NCBI RefSeq assembly: GCF_030247195.1
Contig: NC_080672.1
Location: forward strand, 806,001-870,000
DNA length: 64,000 nucleotides
From: Topomyia yanbarensis
Lineage: Eukaryota; Arthropoda; Insecta; Diptera; Culicidae
Reading direction: 5' to 3'
Shown here: positions 1 to 9,942 of the stretch, one piece after another
Numbering within the stretch: the stretch's first letter is position 1
Layout of the letters: each line of letters starts with the position of its first letter
Notes under the pieces: generated by a model
Databases searched by the model: none
What the model saw: only the letters and a program-made list of their open reading frames with translations
What the model was told of the DNA's origin: nothing
Position numbers and translations under genes: made by a program

Positions 1-99
1 AACACAGCAGAATTTTTGTAATATTGACGGCCGATTTTTGGAATATTCTGGCAAAAAAGAGGTTATAAACTAAACTATGGTTTCCAAAGTCATTCGACG

Positions 100-383
100 G
101 AAAAGACCATTTGGCCGAAAACACCTTTTGGCCGAAAAGACCGTTTGCCTTAAAAGACCATTTTTGACGAAAACATCATTTGCCCAAAAAGACCATTTGG
201 CCGAAAAGATCATTTGGCCGAAAAGACCATTTGGTCAAAAAAAACTATTCGGCCGAAAAGGCCATTTGGCCGAAAAGAACATTTGGCCGAAAAGACCATT
301 TGGCCGAAAAGACTATTCGGCCGAAAAGACCATTTGGTCGAAAAGACCATTCGGTCGAAATATCATTTCTCCGAAAAGACCAG
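100..383. repeat. Degenerate 17-bp tandem array (TTTGGCCGAAAAGACCA)
   Basis: About sixteen imperfect copies of a 17-base unit around GACCATTTGGCCGAAAA. Because 17 is not a multiple of three and the unit has no stop, all three plus frames stay open. The apparent proteins (RPFGRK / DHLAEK / TIWPK) are by-products of the repeat, not genes. Similar GGCCGAAAAG blocks are, from memory, widespread in Aedes genomes. Confidence 0.9.
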
Positions 384-1104
384 TCAACCATTCCAAGACA
401 GTAGGGTTAACTTTATTGCAGAGATTTGTTAATTCTGTCAACACTGCAAATTTGTGGTACACAAACGCAACAGTTTCAATCCTTTACATCCCAGAACCAG
501 TTTTTCGTCGAGACCTGTGCAATCTTTAAAAAGTCAGAGCGATTTTCTGAATGACACAAAGAGAGCTGGAAAGTTCTAAAACCGTTGCATTTCATCTAAC
601 AGTGATATCGAGCCACTCCGAAAATGTTCATCACATGTGTGTAAATGCATTTGCTCAATCGAAAACCAAGGTTTGGTTGAACAATTCTCATAAATAAGCT
701 ACCATTTGCTTGAAATCTAACTAGAAAACTTTCTTAGTATATAAACCTAAATCTGTTTAAGCCGTATTTAAATGAGAATATCTCTTCGGGGGTGATCTTG
801 TTCTGTTATCTCAATATCCTCGCGAGGGTGTTGATATATCTTCAAAAAATGCTTCACATTACAAACGCTCGGTCATCTCGATAGTTTAGTACAGCAAGAA
901 TTATAGTAACAGTTTCTTTTGTTCTTCAGACAAGGCATACAATGCAGAAGTAACTATTGTTGTCGTTCGCTTTGCATTGAATCGAGCAAAATCATAGAGC
1001 ACACTGAATTTCGTGACCATGGCCTTTGATGGTTGGACCTTTTCTCAATAATAAGTCACTGAAAAAACACTTTTTTTAAATTTATTTTTGAGAAATTTCG
1101 GGGG
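384..1104. other. No gene recognised; holds one dispersed-repeat block
   Basis: No coding sequence or RNA gene seen. Bases 893-990 resemble 40797-40930 in the same orientation (shared blocks AGTAACAGTT, ACAAGGCA, CATACAATG/CACACAATA and a following TTCGCTT-rich stretch). The rest is ordinary AT-rich DNA. Confidence 0.5.
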
Positions 1105-1159
1105 TGATGGGCTTTAGACTCCTAGCCTCTCCCTTGGCTCACACAGCTGTCGAAACATC

Positions 1160-1366
1160 ATCATACATTCGGCGAAGGAGAGGGGGGGGGGGGAGTTTCT
1201 TGTATTCTGATATTGACGTTATTAAAACACAAGAGAAATATTACTGGGCCCAGGGGACTTCCTTGCGGGATGCCGGATGTACGCAAAAATGGTGCAGATT
1301 GATAATCCTTAATGCTGTTTTCAAGTTGGCTTCCATCGAGATAGGAATGAAACGTGAATATCGCAC
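1160..1366 (-). pseudogene. LINE reverse transcriptase fragment, 3' piece
   Basis: On the minus strand one frame reads SYLDGSQLENSIK, then TSGIPQGSPLGPVIFLL and FNN. This is the conserved palm region (SYL...SGxPQGSxLGPxxFxxxxND) of non-LTR retrotransposon reverse transcriptases, the enzyme that copies element RNA into DNA at the target site. The frame runs into a G-rich tract (1180-1193) before the catalytic YADD box, so this is a truncated remnant. The immediately preceding part of a reverse transcriptase, including the first catalytic aspartate, lies on the same strand at 7328-7490 in the correct order. I infer one LINE split by later insertions. The clade is uncertain; the wording resembles CR1/jockey-group elements. 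Confidence 0.8.
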
Positions 1367-1560
1367 GGAAAAAAATTGTTCCCAAAATCGTGAATAAAGT
1401 GCCATGAATTCTGGAAAAACCACGTTTCTACGTTACGAAATTGGGATCATGAACAAAAATCATATGTTTTATAATTACGCCCACATAATGCTTTTATTAG
1501 TGGAAATATTTATTTTTGTTTTATGAACTTCAAGTCACGGTTTCTCTCCACGTCATTACC
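1366..1560. repeat. ATCGTGA/CATGAAC satellite-type edge
   Basis: Short degenerate units around AAATCGTGAA, CATGAACAAAAATC and GAATTCTGG. They match the style of 6840-7325 and mark the other edge of the composite insertion. Confidence 0.5.
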
Positions 1561-1687
1561 AAATCGATTTTTTGTACGTGAACTAATTCACAACTTTATA
1601 GCCATTATTATTTTCCATGGAATATTTCACAAAACCATCTTATGCATGGATTCGAGAACTAGTTCATGATTCCCAGTTAATGATGGG

Positions 1688-1815
1688 TGTACCCCACTAG
1701 GCATAAATACGTTAGGCATACGGACGTTTGGTATACGTACGTTAGGCATAATGGACGTTAGGCATAAAGACGTTAGGCATAATGAACGATTGACATAATG
1801 GATGTTAGGCATAAA
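1688..1815. repeat. TTAGGCATA short tandem array
   Basis: Seven or more imperfect copies of ACGTTAGGCATAATGG. The complementary form recurs at 3301-3313 and 5206-5260, so the element at 3315-5203 sits in or beside this kind of repeat. Confidence 0.8.
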
Positions 1816-2119
1816 TTATTATATTGAAGTATCGCTGTAAGGAAATCACTTTTGGCGGTGACGGCCTCGGATGGTAAGAGTGCAAATGTTTGATTTTTTT
1901 TTGATGATTTAGAATTACTTTGGAAGCTGATCAAATTCGATCAACATTTTATTCTATTGTATATACTTGAAGTAACCTTCGCTCAAATACGAGATGCAGA
2001 ACGAATACTTGGCATGCGGAAACTCAGCTTGCGCTAATCTCTCGGCAATCAACCGATAAATTGCACATGACTAAAATATGCTAAATAGTCTTGTTTAAAA
2101 TCAGTCTCATTTGTATAAA

Positions 2120-2625
2120 TAACACACATTAATCCATTCATGCCCATATTGTTTATAACCAACAACGTTTTTAAACAGCCAATTTTTGATTTAGGTATAA
2201 TTTACTCACAAAAACAAGTAAGACTAGTAACTGGGATTTTTGGCTTTCATTTTCGCTAAAAGTTATAATTATTCTCCCTAGAATTGAAGTTAATGCTATT
2301 AGTCTGATAGAACTCCGCTGGAGCAGTGCTACCAGAGATATTTTAGTTAGCGTTGATAAATGAAATTTTGACATATCTTCGTTATTTCTCTTTGTTATTC
2401 AAAACTGCTAAAACGTATCAATTTTGACCGTCTTCGACTATCTTTTCCTAGCATATAGAATATTGAAAATTTTCTAGGAGAATTGTATTGAGCATCGAAA
2501 GATAAATATTGAGCAGCTTCCAGCACAGCGAAAAAAAGCGTCTATCAAAACAGGTTTTTGATATTTCTTAAACCCCCTGAACGCTAAAAACAAGTTGGGA
2601 ATGAAAGGATTAAGTTAGATTAGAT
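2120..2625. repeat. Dispersed repeat, pair of 13390-13880 (inverted)
   Basis: Reads as a diverged reverse complement of 13390-13880. Shared blocks in order include CACAAAAACAAGTAA, GGAGCAGTGCT, GACATATCTTCGTTAT, TCTAGGAGAATTGT and GGGAATGAAAGG. No protein can be recovered from either copy. Confidence 0.6.
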
Positions 2626-3214
2626 CTTACATGCACTCATGGTGTAATTGTCCAAGAAGAAAATATATAACCTTGAAGAACAACTCATGAAAGAAAGAAT
2701 GATGCATTTTATTATTCATTTAACGAGTATATGAATATTACTGCCACTATATTGACTATCGAGGACATCAAAAATGGAACTACGGAAACAGTATGCTATG
2801 AGGGAGAGTTTTTTCGTGTACTGTGACGAAAAAGGCATCGTCACAAACATAAAATCCATACCCTAATGCTGATGTTATACATAACGCAAATTTTCATTGG
2901 TTCCAAAACATAGTAACATAATGAACAAATTGTGCTTTTTTAAATATTATACTGTATTGGTAATACATCTAAGGGCAGATTTCTTTACCCTCACTTAACT
3001 TTTAAACCAGGATCACCAGTACCAGTAAACCTAGCTTAAGCGTTAAGTGAGTGTGAAGAAATCGGCCCTAAGAGGCTTGAAATGTGCTTTTACCAAAACT
3101 GTCTACTTAAATGAAGGGATACTTTCTTCATTTCGTCCACGGAAAAATAGAAAAAAAAACTCTACACTTGCAAGAGATAACTATCTCGCATGGTGTTTTT
3201 CATTTTGGAGTCTC

Positions 3215-3275
3215 TTTTTTTTCTAACCCGAAAAAACAAGCGTAAGGTTGAAATCTCTATAATAACGAAAGCCTT
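3215..3275 (+). repeat. SINE 3'-tail fragment
   Basis: AACCCGAAAAAAC then AAGGTTGAAATCTCTATAAT matches the 3' end of the tRNA-derived SINE seen at 33455-33640 (minus) and 41545-41710 (plus). The tRNA-like head is absent. Confidence 0.5.
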
Positions 3276-3386
3276 GCAATTATTTTTATATTTTTGTAAT
3301 TTATGCCTAACGTAGGGGTGACCGGGGCTGGTTGGCCGAGTGTCTTCTATGAAAAGGCTATTATTCGCAGTAGCGACATCTGTAGT

Positions 3387-3751
3387 CATACTATGTTGCG
3401 TTTCGGCTTCGCCTCATCAGAAACCGACACTAACACATTGTCGGAATAGATTAACGCCGGCTTGACGCAAATCCCTTAAAACTAAAACACACTATGTGTT
3501 TCAATCAAACGACTGATCAAACGTGATGTCCCGTTCGAGCAGAAGTTCTGTTTATGCCGATGAGACACAAGTGAAGCCGAAACTTGTCTTGGCTTCTGCT
3601 CGAACGGGACATCACGTTTGATCAGTCGTTTGATTGAAACACATAGTGTGTTTTAGTTTTAAGGGATTTGCGTCAAGCCGGCGCTAATCTATTCCGACAA
3701 TGTGTTAGTGTCGGTTTCTGATGAGGCGAAGCCGAAACGCAACATAGTATG
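3387..3751. repeat. 365-bp near-perfect palindrome
   Basis: Left arm 3387-3545 and right arm 3593-3751 are reverse complements over 159 bp with one mismatch that I could find (ATTAACGCC against GGCGCTAAT). The 47-bp centre is 3546-3592. The outermost block is CATACTATGTTGCG / CGCAACATAGTATG. A single-arm relative plus centre sits at 40946-41145. Confidence 0.9.
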
Positions 3752-4239
3752 AAATAAGGATTTGTGCCCTCCTGTACAAAGACTGGTTTTTACCAACAAA
3801 TTTTCACCCTAGTGAGAAATTTTGGTTTTTACCAAATTTTCCTCCTTAGGGTGAAATATAGCATAGACATCTGTAGTGATTTTGGTTGAGTATTAGGTCG
3901 ACAATGTACCGACATAATTTCAGGTATTTTTGCGTTGTCGTTTGTACAGGAGCACGTATATTCTTTTTTCCGGCGTTGGTGAGTAAGTTTTTGTTTTTTG
4001 TTAAGTAGTGGATGAAACGAGAATTATTTTACACCCGATTTCCAAAAACGTGGTACCGCTGGACTGCCGCTCTATGCATAATTATCCCATGTGTATAGGG
4101 AATCCCATAGCACATGGGACAGTTATGCTTATAGCGGCATTGGAAAGGGTATTCAAAACCCAACAAAATGCTATAACGGTTTCCAGTGTAACTTTACTTT
4201 TGTTATTGTAAATCGTGATTGTTCTTGGAAATATGTATT

Positions 4240-5030
4240 GGGGTAGGTTGGCCGAATTTTGCACGGGGCTGGTTGGCCGCGTTGTAAATTTTTCGTAGAG
4301 CAATACGCACTTTAATATTCGTGAAATTCTAACTTTTTTCTAATTGAAATTGAATATTATGCTTATATTTACCACAATAGATCTAAATACTGGTCGCAGT
4401 GGTTCTCCTTCTACAAAAATTCTAATATTAATGTACATGAGAAAATGTACATGAGAAATAAGTTATAACAATAAATAAAAATTATTTACAAAAAGAAAAA
4501 AAAGAGCACCATTAAAAATTGTAAATTATTTATAAAAACAGATGATTCCAATATTGCCCCTTCAATCCTGATTTTTTTCAGTTTGAGGATTTCCTGGCAA
4601 GATTTGTAACAGATTAACCCAACCCCGAACAAAACTGGTCCATCAGCATAGAATCTCTCCTAGGCGAGTGCACAAACTGATTCGAGGAAGCGTCGAGGTA
4701 GTAGACGCCGATCGATTCAGATTTTGACTTATTCCGCAATAAAATCATCATCGGAGAAGGAGAAAAATGAAATAAAACATAAGCGTGCACTGGCGAAAGA
4801 AAAGAAAGGGAGCTGTAAAAACTACTCCCTAAAGCTGCCGAAACTAAATCTAAAATAGTCAAAATGACTAAAAAGTAAAGAGTGGATTTTTTTCACCTAA
4901 AAATGAATTGTAAAATGAAGTTTTCTCATTAATAAACACTTTCCACTGATGCATGTTGGGTGTTTCACTTATTTTACCCAACCCGGCCAACCTACCCCAG
5001 CCCTGGGGTTGGTTGGCCGATTTTTCGTTC
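4240..5030. repeat. Nested inverted repeat with GGTTGGCCG blocks
   Basis: GGGGTAGGTTGGCCG at 4241-4255 is matched inverted by CGGCCAACCTACCCC at 4982-4996. Extra GGGGCTGGTTGGCCG copies lie at 4264-4278 and near 5005-5020. The interior is AT-rich with no gene. Confidence 0.6.
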
Positions 5031-5205
5031 CGCCTTTCATTGTTTATAACTTTTTCACTGATTTTTATATATGAATGAAAAAATGCACATATGTGCTCAA
5101 GGGTTGTATCTTCATGACAGCGCAAACCGTTTATCAAAAAGTCTAACCAGAATGAGTGCAGAAATTCCGAACGCAAAACTCGGTCAACCAGCCCCTGTCT
5201 CCCCT

Positions 5206-5275
5206 ACATTATGCCTATCGTCCATTATACCTAAAGTCTATTATGCCTAACGCAATTATGCCAAACGTCGCGCAC
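5206..5275. repeat. ATTATGCCTAACG short array
   Basis: Four imperfect copies of ATTATGCCTAACG, the complement of the array at 1688-1815. Confidence 0.7.
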
Positions 5276-5492
5276 CCGTTAATGATATACCATCTGTTTT
5301 GTTTACTTTTGATATTTAGAAGGTGTCCCCAATCATTTTCAATTTCATGCAGCACGGTAATGAAATTTTCACGTGAACTATTTAAAGTAATAAATACGAG
5401 TAGTAGATATAAGAAAACTAACATTGTTGTATAAGGGTTTTCGGCATGCAGTCTTTAAAATACTGTGGACAGATTTTTACCTTCTCTCCTAC

Positions 5493-5522
5493 GTTTCGAC
5501 AATGTATTTTTGTCTTCCTCAG
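5493..5522 (-). ncRNA. Hammerhead-ribozyme-like core, left arm
   Basis: Exact counterpart of 6537-6566 within the left arm. In this arm the motif is in sense with the endonuclease frame. The same limits apply: the core resemblance is clear, stem III is not. Confidence 0.35.
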
Positions 5523-5978
5523 GGATTGCTACAACAATCGTTTTTAAGTTTTGTTTGAAATATGTTTGTTAATTTTTTGTCTACTCACAATGTTTTCTGT
5601 CTGTTTGTCTGTGATCTTTTTGTGAAAATGTATAAATGTTCTATTTGTTTGTTTCTGTTGCACATCTGATTGCTGTAATTAATGTTATTTATTAATTATG
5701 CTTACTTTTTTTAAAATTACGCTGTTATGTCGATTACAAACCTGAATTTTTGCATCAAAATTGTGAATTTAATTCTCATTATAATAAAGCTACACTATCC
5801 GTTAGAACGTCACAATGGTCTGTACGATTGGTATTGGAAATTGGGGTTTTCGTGTTGGTTAATAGTTTGTGGGGATGTTTTTGTTTTATTTCTGTTTTTG
5901 TGGGTATAGCTAAGTAGTCCTGCGTATGTTTGGTTTAAACCATCTACGTCAGTACGTTAGTTTATGGAATTGGGAGAA

Positions 5979-6497
5979 TTAAAAATGTGGCACATCTCTA
6001 AAATTGGTAGCGCAGACGATTTGAAAGTGTGGTCTATTATCTTCGTCGTGGTGAGATTGAAACGGTGGTCGTTGTCTATGCAGTGTGCTAACAGAGCAGT
6101 TTTTTTCTCTGAGAGCGATCACTTGGGAGTCTGTGTAAGTATACCCGGTATTGAGCATGTTGTCCAGTTGGTTGATTGTTGACTTATGTCCATCCAGCCG
6201 TGTTTTGAGATAGTTAGTAGTCATCCCGATGTATGAGGCACTACACTCGGTATCGGCACAGATAATTTTATAGATGACGTTGTGGTGCAGTAGGTCTGGT
6301 GTTCCGTCTTTCACTGAAGGCAGTAACGATCCAACGGTATTCCGGTTGCAGTATGCTATTTCGATATTTTTGTAGTCTACCTTCAGTATTCGGGTGATTT
6401 GGGGTGATAGACTAGGTATATATAGCAATGATCTGTAGCTTTTTGGTTGGTCTAGTGAGGGATTGATTATTGTGAATAGACAAAAATTAACAAACAT
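5979..6497 (-). CDS. GIY-YIG endonuclease domain of a Penelope-like element
   Basis: A 172-residue open frame. Residues 74-80 read VIYKIIC and 89-91 YIG, followed by a conserved-type arginine at 100 and histidine at 104 (LKTRLDGHK). This is the GIY-YIG nuclease core, here with the usual Penelope departure from a strict GIY. A cysteine pair (CADTEC, residues 80-85) fits the Cys-rich insertion typical of Penelope nucleases. The domain nicks target DNA for reverse transcription. The first residues are encoded inside the right arm, so the start codon is probably not authentic: the original protein was a larger RT-EN polyprotein and its RT part is gone. The frame has no internal stop, so decay is recent or limited. 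Function today is unlikely without the RT. Confidence 0.8.
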   Translation of the reverse strand: MFVNFCLFTIINPSLDQPKSYRSLLYIPSLSPQITRILKVDYKNIEIAYCNRNTVGSLLPSVKDGTPDLLHHNVIYKIICADTECSASYIGMTTNYLKTRLDGHKSTINQLDNMLNTGYTYTDSQVIALREKNCSVSTLHRQRPPFQSHHDEDNRPHFQIVCATNFRDVPHF

Positions 6498-6536
6498 ATT
6501 TCAAACAAAACTTAAAAACGATCGTTGTAGCAATCC

Positions 6537-6566
6537 CTGAGGAAGACAAAAATACATTGTCGAAAC
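6537..6566 (+). ncRNA. Hammerhead-ribozyme-like core, right arm
   Basis: CTGAGGA, a 5-bp stem GACAA/TTGTC and then GAAAC follow in order. This resembles the CUGANGA - stem II - GAAA core of hammerhead ribozymes reported in Penelope terminal repeats. I could not identify a matching stem III with cleavage site, so activity is unproven. The inverted copy is at 5493-5522 on the minus strand. Confidence 0.35.
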
Positions 6567-6634
6567 GTAGGAGAGAAGGTAAAAATCTGTCCACAGTATT
6601 TTAAAGACTGCATGCCGAAAACCCTTATACATAA

Positions 6635-6839
6635 AAATCCGACAGTCGTATACACAACCAATAAGTTATTCATTTGGTAAGGTTCAGTGTGGTGTCTGGA
6701 CTGAAAACGAAAACTGCGCTGAGCACCACAAATCGTGTTCGTTATGTAGTTCACAGAACAAGATACCGCGAATCAGTCACACTTTCATAATTCAGCGCAT
6801 TGTCACGTTACACCGATTAAAAAACCTATGGTAACAAAA
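6635..6839. other. Nothing recognised
   Basis: Short spacer between the Penelope-like arm and satellite-type sequence; no supported feature. Confidence 0.4.
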
Positions 6840-7325
6840 AACTAACAGATCGCGATAAGGCGAAGTGAAATATCATGATAAAGCTGCTAATATCATGGAC
6901 ATGAGTCACATTACTCCACGTGTCAAATTCGAAAGTAAGCTCTAGAATAAAATATCACGATAACGTAAATTACGAAAATCGTGACCAAGATCCTGAAATC
7001 ATGAGGATGAATCACTCTACTCATGACTAAAGTAGGACGATAACGTGACTAGAAATTATGCAAAAACGCGACTGAGATCCTGAAATAATGAACAAAAATC
7101 CTGCTAGTCTGACCGAAAATTTTACAGTAAATTATTAAATAAAATAACACGGTAGCGTGATGAGAAATCACAAAAATCGCGAATAGGCTCCTGAAATCGT
7201 GAAACACAAATAGTTTCATGAATACGTTTATTAGTCATGATTTTAGGAACTTGGTCACGTTTTTCGTAAATCGTTCAGTTCACGAGATCATGATCTTTTG
7301 TTCATGAGTTTAAAAACGGATTTTT
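6840..7325. repeat. Degenerate satellite (AAATCGTGACC / ATCCTGAAATCATGA)
   Basis: Repeated units built on GATCCTGAAATCATGA, AAAATCGTGACC and GATAACGTGA. Similar material edges the other side of the composite insertion at 1366-1560. Confidence 0.7.
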
Positions 7326-7327
7326 CC

Positions 7328-7490
7328 GTGCGATTTTATCTATCTTGGTTATTGCGATAGCATGGTTGATTTTGTCGAAGGCCGCGGGTAGATCCATGTA
7401 AATTGCATTGGCTTGCAGTCCGCCAGTAAATCCATGTATTCGATGAATGTGAGTGTATGAGTTTCTTTTTGGGCCTTACTTAGGATACTG
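7328..7490 (-). pseudogene. LINE reverse transcriptase fragment, 5' piece
   Basis: On the minus strand the frame reads GGLQANAIYMDLPAAFDKI then NHAIAI. This is the DLxxAFDKxxH box that holds the first catalytic aspartate of non-LTR reverse transcriptases. A shifted frame just upstream reads KETHTLTFIEYM, matching the usual preceding region, so at least one frameshift is present. Its continuation is the fragment at 1160-1366, placed correctly downstream on the same strand. Confidence 0.8.
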
Positions 7491-7860
7491 TCAGAATCCA
7501 TTGGATATCTGAGCATTATTGCATCCGAATCTTTAGTATGATTCCACAAGAATCTTGATATGAATGGAACTACCGTTCTGAGAGGAATTCGATCGGAATC
7601 CTGAGCAGTAAAATGGACTATGATTCTGAATGTGGAGATGGATTCCCTCGGAATGCTAAAAAGGACTCTATAAGAATCTTATTCAGAATCCTGAAAAATA
7701 TTCAAACAGAAACCTGTAAAGGTTTACATCAGAATCATAAACAGAGTTCCACCAGAATCTTGTCACCAGAATTCCAAGAGAGTACTAGAAACCGGCTTCA
7801 AAGAAGAGAAGCACCCATCCCCTTGCGCATGGTCCTGCTGAGAAGGCATTGAAAAGAATC
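7490..7860. repeat. Degenerate GAATCCTG-rich tract
   Basis: Loose repetition of GGAATCCTGA and AGAATCTT in both polarities. The open frame at 7613-7852 follows from this composition and is not a supported gene. Confidence 0.5.
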
Positions 7861-9942
7861 ACCTAGTATCCCTGGATAGAACCAAAATTGTCGAGTGCTT
7901 GTCGATCGGGCTGTTTTGAATTTCGAGAGAGGCGTGGGCACTATGGCGAACTACGTCCTTGTAGCGAGGTTTATTTTGGTTATATCAGGAATATTTATAT
8001 GCCTATGAAAGGGACAATTACTAAGCGGCGCATTAAACGTAGTTGATAGTTATTAATAACAGCCATTATTGGTTTGATGAATTGAAAACGAAACCATTGT
8101 AAATTTGCAGTCCGGTACCCGGTACAGAATCAGTTGTTTCAACCGAAACGCAATTAAGGACCCTCGTGCCAATGAGGTAATTTCATTATTATCATTTCCC
8201 TGATATTCATCAGCATGCAAAACATATTCATTAATCATGTTAATAAAAAAATACCGCCCGTGATTAGCAAATTACCATATAAAGTGAGAATTTCATTGAA
8301 TTCCACGTAAACACCCGGACCCGCTTTTCTGTTTACAGAGAAGTGTTCCGTTCCAACTTCAGTGGCAATATTGCGCAAATGTTTATTGATGCCTGATGCT
8401 GTCGCCGCTGCTACTGCCTCTGTTTCTGTGGCTTTTGATGACTCTGCCTGATGATGCCCACAGTGCTGCATAAATTAGTCGTCCAGTGGAAGATAATGAA
8501 AACAAATTAGATCAATAATGAAGTCGGTCACCATTCTGCGAATGTAGTGCAAAGTCATATCGTCAGCAACGGTGCTGATTGAAATTCCTGACCTATCGTC
8601 GGTGTCGTCGTCGGCGTCGTCGGTGTCATCGTCATCGTCTACGGTGACCCGGTTGCTTCCTTTTACGTAGATATGTAAAGAATCTCAATTTGTCCTACAG
8701 GATGCATCAGCTGAGCGACTTACTTGGTGTGCTGCTAGCTGCCAGAGTAGGGTAGAGATTGTGAGAAGACCATATAGGCGAATTGCATCTCTCGGTGATG
8801 CCGTCCCTTTCATGGTAATTAAGATTAATGAGACACTGTACCCTTTTGTCTTGCCGATGAGATGCGGAATTGAATGAGTTTGGAATGGAACATTGCCACA
8901 CTCAGTGGTATACTTGCGCCGAGCAGATGCCCAGATGGGACAGGTTAACATATGTTGAAGTCATCTGGATCGACACGATTGGTTGAGTGTTCTATTTACA
9001 CGTTGTAAGATTGTACGGCTGTTCTGAAGTACCATTCCGCTGTAATTATGCATGTCTCAGAGCAGATTAGTTCGATATGTTGATGTTTCTGAATTTGTCA
9101 AAACCAGATTGTCGAAATAAAGCTTATCACTAGCACTAGCAGGAACATTATTGTAACGGTTTCTCAGATGCTACTTGAAATATCAATTAATTTTCTAATT
9201 ATTTACGTGACTTGTCTCCAGCAGCGCTGGAATGATTTCCTCGAATTTGTCACCAAATTTGACTCTTCCTTGTGTATTGCGACGTTGCCTTCTCTCAACA
9301 GGCATCCCAGAATTAATTAATGTTTTGCTAATGATAACGACGACGAGAACTTTTATCCGAATGCCACGTACGCAGGCAGAATGAGGCTGATTCAGATAAT
9401 CGATAGCAGTAACAAGTCGAGGGGGCTTCTGAACCTACTTCACGTCTCGTTTCTATTAGAAGAAATCACACGGTTCCCATTTCGCCCCGAGTTGTCTAAT
9501 CGGATTCAATAACGTAGGATTAATCTCAGTTCCGGCCCCCGGCTGCAAAATTAAACACTCGTGTAGGCTTTGATGCTGAGACTCGAAGATGGTCGATGTG
9601 TGCCCTCTGTTTTCCGCTTCTTAGTTCATACTTGTACTCGGAAAGCTAATTAATACGATAGGCAGAAGAAAAACTGACATCAAAGAGGAAAATGTCGTTT
9701 GTTGAAGATGGCGAAAGCGTAATGACACCAGCTGTTTGATACCAGCCCTCGTTATAAGATTATATCATACTTAGCTGTAGCAAAATGTACATACTAAATG
9801 AGAACTACCGGAAGATCCGTTCCTAGACGGAATAAATAATTTGTATGTGGAAATTTTCCTGAATTTTCATGAGTGATCATTAGCGAATGGCATTAGGATT
9901 TAACTTTGCTAGTGAATGAACATGTATGACATACTTATTTCT
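7861..9942. other. About 2 kb without a recognised gene
   Basis: Less repetitive than its surroundings, so possibly single-copy intergenic or intronic DNA. Short minus-strand frames (8235-8471, 8685-8951) show no recognisable domain. Bases 8575-8645 form a GTCGTCGGC/GTCATCGTC trinucleotide-type microsatellite. Confidence 0.4.

Larger units (their letters stand above)
3315..5203. mobile_element. Non-autonomous inverted-repeat element, TA-flanked
   Basis: The left end GGGGTGACCGGGGCTGG (from 3315) is matched by the inverted right end, which reads GGGGAGACAGGGGCTGG on the minus strand from 5203. About 27 of 30 positions agree including flanks, and both ends are bordered by TA, as in Tc1/mariner-type insertions. 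No transposase was found inside. It contains the palindrome at 3387-3751 and a nested inverted repeat of related GGTTGGCCG blocks at 4240-5030. Superfamily is uncertain. Confidence 0.6.
5428..6631 (-). mobile_element. Penelope-like element remnant with inverted arms
   Basis: Two arms of about 165 bp (5428-5593 and 6467-6631) are inverted copies of each other at roughly 97-98 percent identity, starting TATAAGGGTTTTCGG. They flank a minus-strand GIY-YIG endonuclease reading frame. Penelope-like elements are known for terminal repeats that may be direct or inverted, and for a reverse transcriptase fused to a C-terminal GIY-YIG nuclease. Here only the nuclease part remains; the reverse transcriptase expected upstream (higher coordinates) is missing. 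Each arm holds a hammerhead-like motif. Confidence 0.8.
1363..7331. other. Composite nested insertion splitting a LINE
   Basis: The junctions carry an inverted repeat: ATCGCACGGAAAAA at 1364-1377 and TTTTTCCGTGCGAT at 7322-7335. Both ends lead into CATGAAC/ATCGTGA-type satellite sequence, and the minus-strand LINE reading frame resumes outside. Inside are a TTAGGCATA array, the inverted-repeat element at 3315-5203 and the Penelope-like remnant at 5428-6631. I could not define a target-site duplication, and a few LINE residues seem lost at the join. Confidence 0.55.

Noticed and set aside
77..529. 150-residue Lys/Arg-rich frame and two overlapping frames
   Set aside because: Produced by the 17-bp array; three frames encode permuted versions of the same repeat.
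6537..6566. Calling a complete, active hammerhead ribozyme
   Set aside because: The CUGANGA and GAAA cores with stem II are visible, but I could not fold a stem III with a cleavage site from either neighbouring side. Kept as hammerhead-like only.
8235..8951. Minus-strand frames as exons of a host gene
   Set aside because: No domain, no clear splice sites, and overlapping alternative frames; not distinguishable from chance.
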